Assembly: GCA_002402005.2 (NCBI GenBank) | Contig: NVUS02000335.1 | Coordinates: forward strand, 1 to 9,402 | Direction: 5' to 3' | From: OCS116 cluster bacterium | GTDB lineage: Bacteria; Pseudomonadota; Alphaproteobacteria; Rhizobiales; OSC116 | DNA length: 9,402 bases | Shown here: positions 6,495-9,402 of the stretch, piece after piece | How positions within the stretch are numbered: position 1 is the stretch's first letter | Layout of the letters: every line of letters begins with the position of its first letter | Program-made: the position numbers and the translations under genes | The notes under the pieces: generated by a model | Databases searched by the model: none | What the model was told of the DNA's origin: nothing | Seen by the model: the letters and a program-made list of their open reading frames with translations, nothing else

Positions 6495-9402
6495 ATGGTA
6501 AAGATTGAACTTGTGAGTTTGGACAATCCACCGATTGTGCAGACCAGTGAACAGGCCGTGCTGATACCCAAAATATTGGGCCGCGTGCGCGTCGATGGCC
6601 AGGTGATTTGGGCGGATGAATTTAAGCTGGTTGAACCGTTTAAAAAGGATGACCAGACCGGCTTGGGGTTTAGCTTAAGCTTTGCCATTGCTTTATGTGA
6701 AGGTGAGATTGACCATATATCGAAAATATGGGCCAATAATAGCCTGCATGACATGACAGATGTGAATTGGCGGTTTTATAATGGCAGTGCTGACCAGCCG
6801 GCTGACCCATTGCTTGAAAGCATTATGGGGGTGGGCAATGCGCCGGCGTTTCGGGATGTGGCCTATGTGATATTTGAAGATTTACATTTGGAGCCGTTTG
6901 GCAATATGGTGCCGAAATTTTCGTTTGAGGTGGTCAACGCCATTGGCGAATTGGAGCGGCAGGTAAAAGCTGTGGCGATCATTCCAGGGGCGACCGAATT
7001 TGGTTATCATACGGTGTCGATCACCCGCAAAGATGAGTTTGAATATTTTCCGGAAAACCAGCATGGGTTTACTGGCAAGACTGATTTTATTGCCTCGATT
7101 GATGAATTGTGTAATCTATGCCCCAATCTTGAGCAGGTCTCGCTGGTGGTGCCGTGGTTTGGTGATGATTTGCGGGCATCTGAAATTAAAATAAAGCCCT
7201 GTGTTGACAATGGTTACAAAAACATCACGCCTGAACAATGGCAAGTGAACGGGGTGATACGGGGCGCGGCCAAAGTGGTTTCGCAAATTGATGAGCGGGC
7301 GGCATTTGGTGGCACGCCTTCGGACAATTCGGTATTGGCGGCGATTGCGGAGTTTAAATTGCGCGGCATAAAAGTGACCTTTTATCCGTTTATTTTGATG
7401 GATGTGCCGGCCGATAATATCTTGCCGAACCCTTATGGTGGGGCGAGCCAACCGGTATATCCGTGGCGCGGGCGGATTACCTGTGACCCAGCGATTGGGC
7501 AAGTGGGCAGCCCAGACCAAACGGTTGCGGCGACGGCTCAGATAGTGCAGTTTTTTGGCAATTGCGCGATTGGCAACATAAAAACCAATACTGGTGTGGT
7601 GTTTTATAATGGCCCGGGTGGTGAATGGGGCTACCGGCGTATGGTGTTGCATTATGCTTTGTTATGCCAAGTGGCCGGTGGGGTGGAAGCGTTTTTAATT
7701 GGCTCGGAATTGATTGGGGTGACCCAGGTGCGGGATGGCAAAACGCATTTTCCGGCGGTGGATCAATTGCGCAGTTTGGCTGATGATGTGCGTTATTTTT
7801 TGCCGGCGACCAAAATTTCTTATGGGGCGGATTGGAGCGAATATTTTGGCCATCACGCGCAAGATGGCACGGGCGATGTGTTTTTTCATCTGGATGATTT
7901 ATGGGCGCATGGCAATATTGATTTTATTGGCATTGATGCCTATTGGCCCTTGTCTGACTGGCGGGATGACCCGGAGCATTTGGACAAAGTTGGTGACATT
8001 CAGAGCGTTTATAACCGCGATTATTTGGGCGCTAACATTGTGGGTGGTGAGGGGTTTGATTATTATTATGCCAGCCAGAGCGACCGCAATGCTCAGATAA
8101 GAAGCCCGATTGATGACACTGGTTATGGCAAGCATTGGGTATTTAGAACCAAGGACATAAAGGCTTGGTGGCAAAATAGCCATTATAACCGGGTTGATGG
8201 GGTTGAACAGGCATGGGCGACCAGTTGGCGGCCGGAATCAAAACCCATATGGTTGACCGAGATTGGTTGCCCGGCGATTGATAAGGGTAGCAACCAGCCT
8301 AATGTATTTTACGACCCCAATTCATCTGAGGGCAAGATACCTTATTTTGCGGTTCAGAGCCGTGACGACATCATTCAACGGCGTTATTTGGAAGTATTTT
8401 TGAATTATTATGCCGATGGCAATGGCGAGAACCCAATATCCAGCGTTTATGGTGACAAGATGCTTGATACCAGCAATATATTTATTTGGGCTTATGATGC
8501 GCGGCCTTACCCGTTATTTCCACTATTAACTGAAGTATGGGCGGATGGTGACAATTGGAATTATGGCCATTGGCTGAATGGACGGATTGGGGCGGTGCCG
8601 ATTGACCAGTTGATTTTGCAATTCACCGGGGATATTGCGGCTGATGTTTCGCGCATTAATGGCCAAGTTGAAGGTTATATTGTCAACCGATTGCAAAGCC
8701 CGCTTGCGACTTTGCAGGACATATTGCAGAATTTTGGGTTGCTGGCATTTGTTCGTGATGATGTACTGATATTTAGGCATCAGGATGACAATATGGTGGC
8801 TGAAATTACTGAGCTGCATTTGGAAAAAGCCGAAATTCCGATTGTTCTGGCGGAGAATGATACCCATGTGCCGACTGATGCGCATTTAAAATATATCAGT
8901 GATGATGGCAGCTACTCGTATAAAGTGACCAGTGAAATGGTTGAATTTAACCAGATAGAGCGGCGCAATGATGCGGCTTATCAGTTGAATGCGGTATTGT
9001 CCAAATCTTTGGCAGCGCGGCTGGTAGCCAATCAATTGGGTTTGATAAATGCCGAAGGCCGAAAAATCAGTTTCTCGATGAATATGCAAATAACTGGGTT
9101 GGAATGCGGTGATATATTTGAACTGAATGTTAGCAATGCGCAATCTAAATTGAATGGAAAGTGGCGTATTCATGCGATTTCGACTGGTGAGATTCAGCAT
9201 ATTGAAGCGGTGTCGGCAGACATTGGCATCGACAACCAGGTGGTGAAGGAAGCGCAGGAAAAAATTGGTAACGCAGACGCGAAAACCGCGCAAGGGCGGG
9301 CGTTGATTGTGGTGATGAATTTGCCGATTTTATCGAGCGCAAGCGCCGGGTTGAACGGTAATATTCTGACATTGGCGACATATGTAAAACCTTGGCATAG
9401 CA
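6495..9402 (+). CDS. GTA 'megatron' tail-tip/host-interaction protein (RcGTA g15-like), 3' end beyond window
   Basis: The frame is open for 969 codons to the window edge with no stop; family members are roughly 1,250-1,300 aa. The N-terminal part carries 'ILGRVRVDGQVIWADEF', 'FAIALCEGEIDHISKIWA' and 'VAYVIFEDLHLEPFGNMVPK', then 'ELCNLCPNLEQVSLVVPWFG' (C206, C209). The GTA TIM-barrel-like domain spans roughly residues 390-680, with 'FIGIDAYWPLSDWRDD', 'VGGEGFDYYYASQSDR', 'IWLTEIGCPAIDKGSNQPNV' (E589) and 'WAYDARPYPLFPL'. A phage-tail domain follows. It forms the baseplate tip and probably contacts the recipient surface. The N-terminus is odd: it lacks the long Gly/Ala-rich hydrophobic segment I recall from RcGTA g15, and a stop at 6486-6488 in this frame rules out an upstream extension beyond a GTG at 6489. 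AGGTG at 6487-6491 is close to the ATG. Identity is secure; host range and enzyme activity are inferred. Confidence 0.94.
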   Translation, partial: MVKIELVSLDNPPIVQTSEQAVLIPKILGRVRVDGQVIWADEFKLVEPFKKDDQTGLGFSLSFAIALCEGEIDHISKIWANNSLHDMTDVNWRFYNGSADQPADPLLESIMGVGNAPAFRDVAYVIFEDLHLEPFGNMVPKFSFEVVNAIGELERQVKAVAIIPGATEFGYHTVSITRKDEFEYFPENQHGFTGKTDFIASIDELCNLCPNLEQVSLVVPWFGDDLRASEIKIKPCVDNGYKNITPEQWQVNGVIRGAAKVVSQIDERAAFGGTPSDNSVLAAIAEFKLRGIKVTFYPFILMDVPADNILPNPYGGASQPVYPWRGRITCDPAIGQVGSPDQTVAATAQIVQFFGNCAIGNIKTNTGVVFYNGPGGEWGYRRMVLHYALLCQVAGGVEAFLIGSELIGVTQVRDGKTHFPAVDQLRSLADDVRYFLPATKISYGADWSEYFGHHAQDGTGDVFFHLDDLWAHGNIDFIGIDAYWPLSDWRDDPEHLDKVGDIQSVYNRDYLGANIVGGEGFDYYYASQSDRNAQIRSPIDDTGYGKHWVFRTKDIKAWWQNSHYNRVDGVEQAWATSWRPESKPIWLTEIGCPAIDKGSNQPNVFYDPNSSEGKIPYFAVQSRDDIIQRRYLEVFLNYYADGNGENPISSVYGDKMLDTSNIFIWAYDARPYPLFPLLTEVWADGDNWNYGHWLNGRIGAVPIDQLILQFTGDIAADVSRINGQVEGYIVNRLQSPLATLQDILQNFGLLAFVRDDVLIFRHQDDNMVAEITELHLEKAEIPIVLAENDTHVPTDAHLKYISDDGSYSYKVTSEMVEFNQIERRNDAAYQLNAVLSKSLAARLVANQLGLINAEGRKISFSMNMQITGLECGDIFELNVSNAQSKLNGKWRIHAISTGEIQHIEAVSADIGIDNQVVKEAQEKIGNADAKTAQGRALIVVMNLPILSSASAGLNGNILTLATYVKPWHS

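Noticed and set aside
7116..7652. A 178-codon minus-strand frame opposite the megatron gene
   Set aside because: It is antisense to strongly conserved g15 coding sequence, with biased composition and no family resemblance. Similar shadow frames occur across the whole megatron gene on both strands.
1..9402. Ordinary active siphovirus prophage instead of a GTA
   Set aside because: The gene set and order (g12-g13-g14-g15 homologues directly following one another, with the GTA TIM-barrel protein) are specific to the GTA family, and no phage lysogeny or replication gene is seen. Flanking sequence would be needed to exclude a GTA-related phage completely.

Overview
The window is most of the structural cluster of an alphaproteobacterial gene transfer agent (GTA), of the same family as the Rhodobacter capsulatus agent RcGTA. 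All genes lie on the + strand, packed with overlaps or very small gaps. The host is inferred from this family match: GTA clusters of this type are characteristic of Alphaproteobacteria. The moderate-to-low GC and the strong preference for TTG (Leu) and GAT/ATT codons point away from the GC-rich Rhodobacteraceae, but I cannot name a genus. No integrase, repressor, replication or lysis gene is visible, as expected for a domesticated GTA locus or for a segment limited to the virion genes.

Layout: (1) Head module, 32-3066: portal (g3-like), prohead protease (g4-like) and HK97-fold major capsid protein (g5-like). A perfect 9-bp inverted repeat sits at the end of the protease gene just before the capsid ribosome binding site. 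A strong intrinsic-type terminator at 3083-3114 follows the capsid gene. (2) Connector module, 3139-4491: head-tail adaptor (g6-like), stopper/joining protein (g7-like) and tail terminator (g8-like, DUF3168). (3) Tail-tip module, 4493 to the window end: distal tail protein (g12-like, DUF2460), hub (g13-like, DUF2163), NlpC/P60 peptidase (g14-like) and the very long 'megatron' protein (g15-like, TIM-barrel-containing), which runs off the end.

The most striking feature is what is missing. In the canonical GTA order the tail tube protein (g9), the tail assembly chaperone (g10 and g10.1) and the tape measure (g11) lie between g8 and g12. Here the g8 stop codon and the g12 start are separated by one base, with no remnant. 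The g15-like protein also lacks the long Gly/Ala-rich hydrophobic N-terminus that I recall from RcGTA g15, and an in-frame stop shows it cannot extend upstream. All remaining frames are open and carry their key residues, so this does not look like simple decay. Either the tube and tape-measure genes lie elsewhere in the genome, or this is a GTA-like particle with a radically shortened tail.
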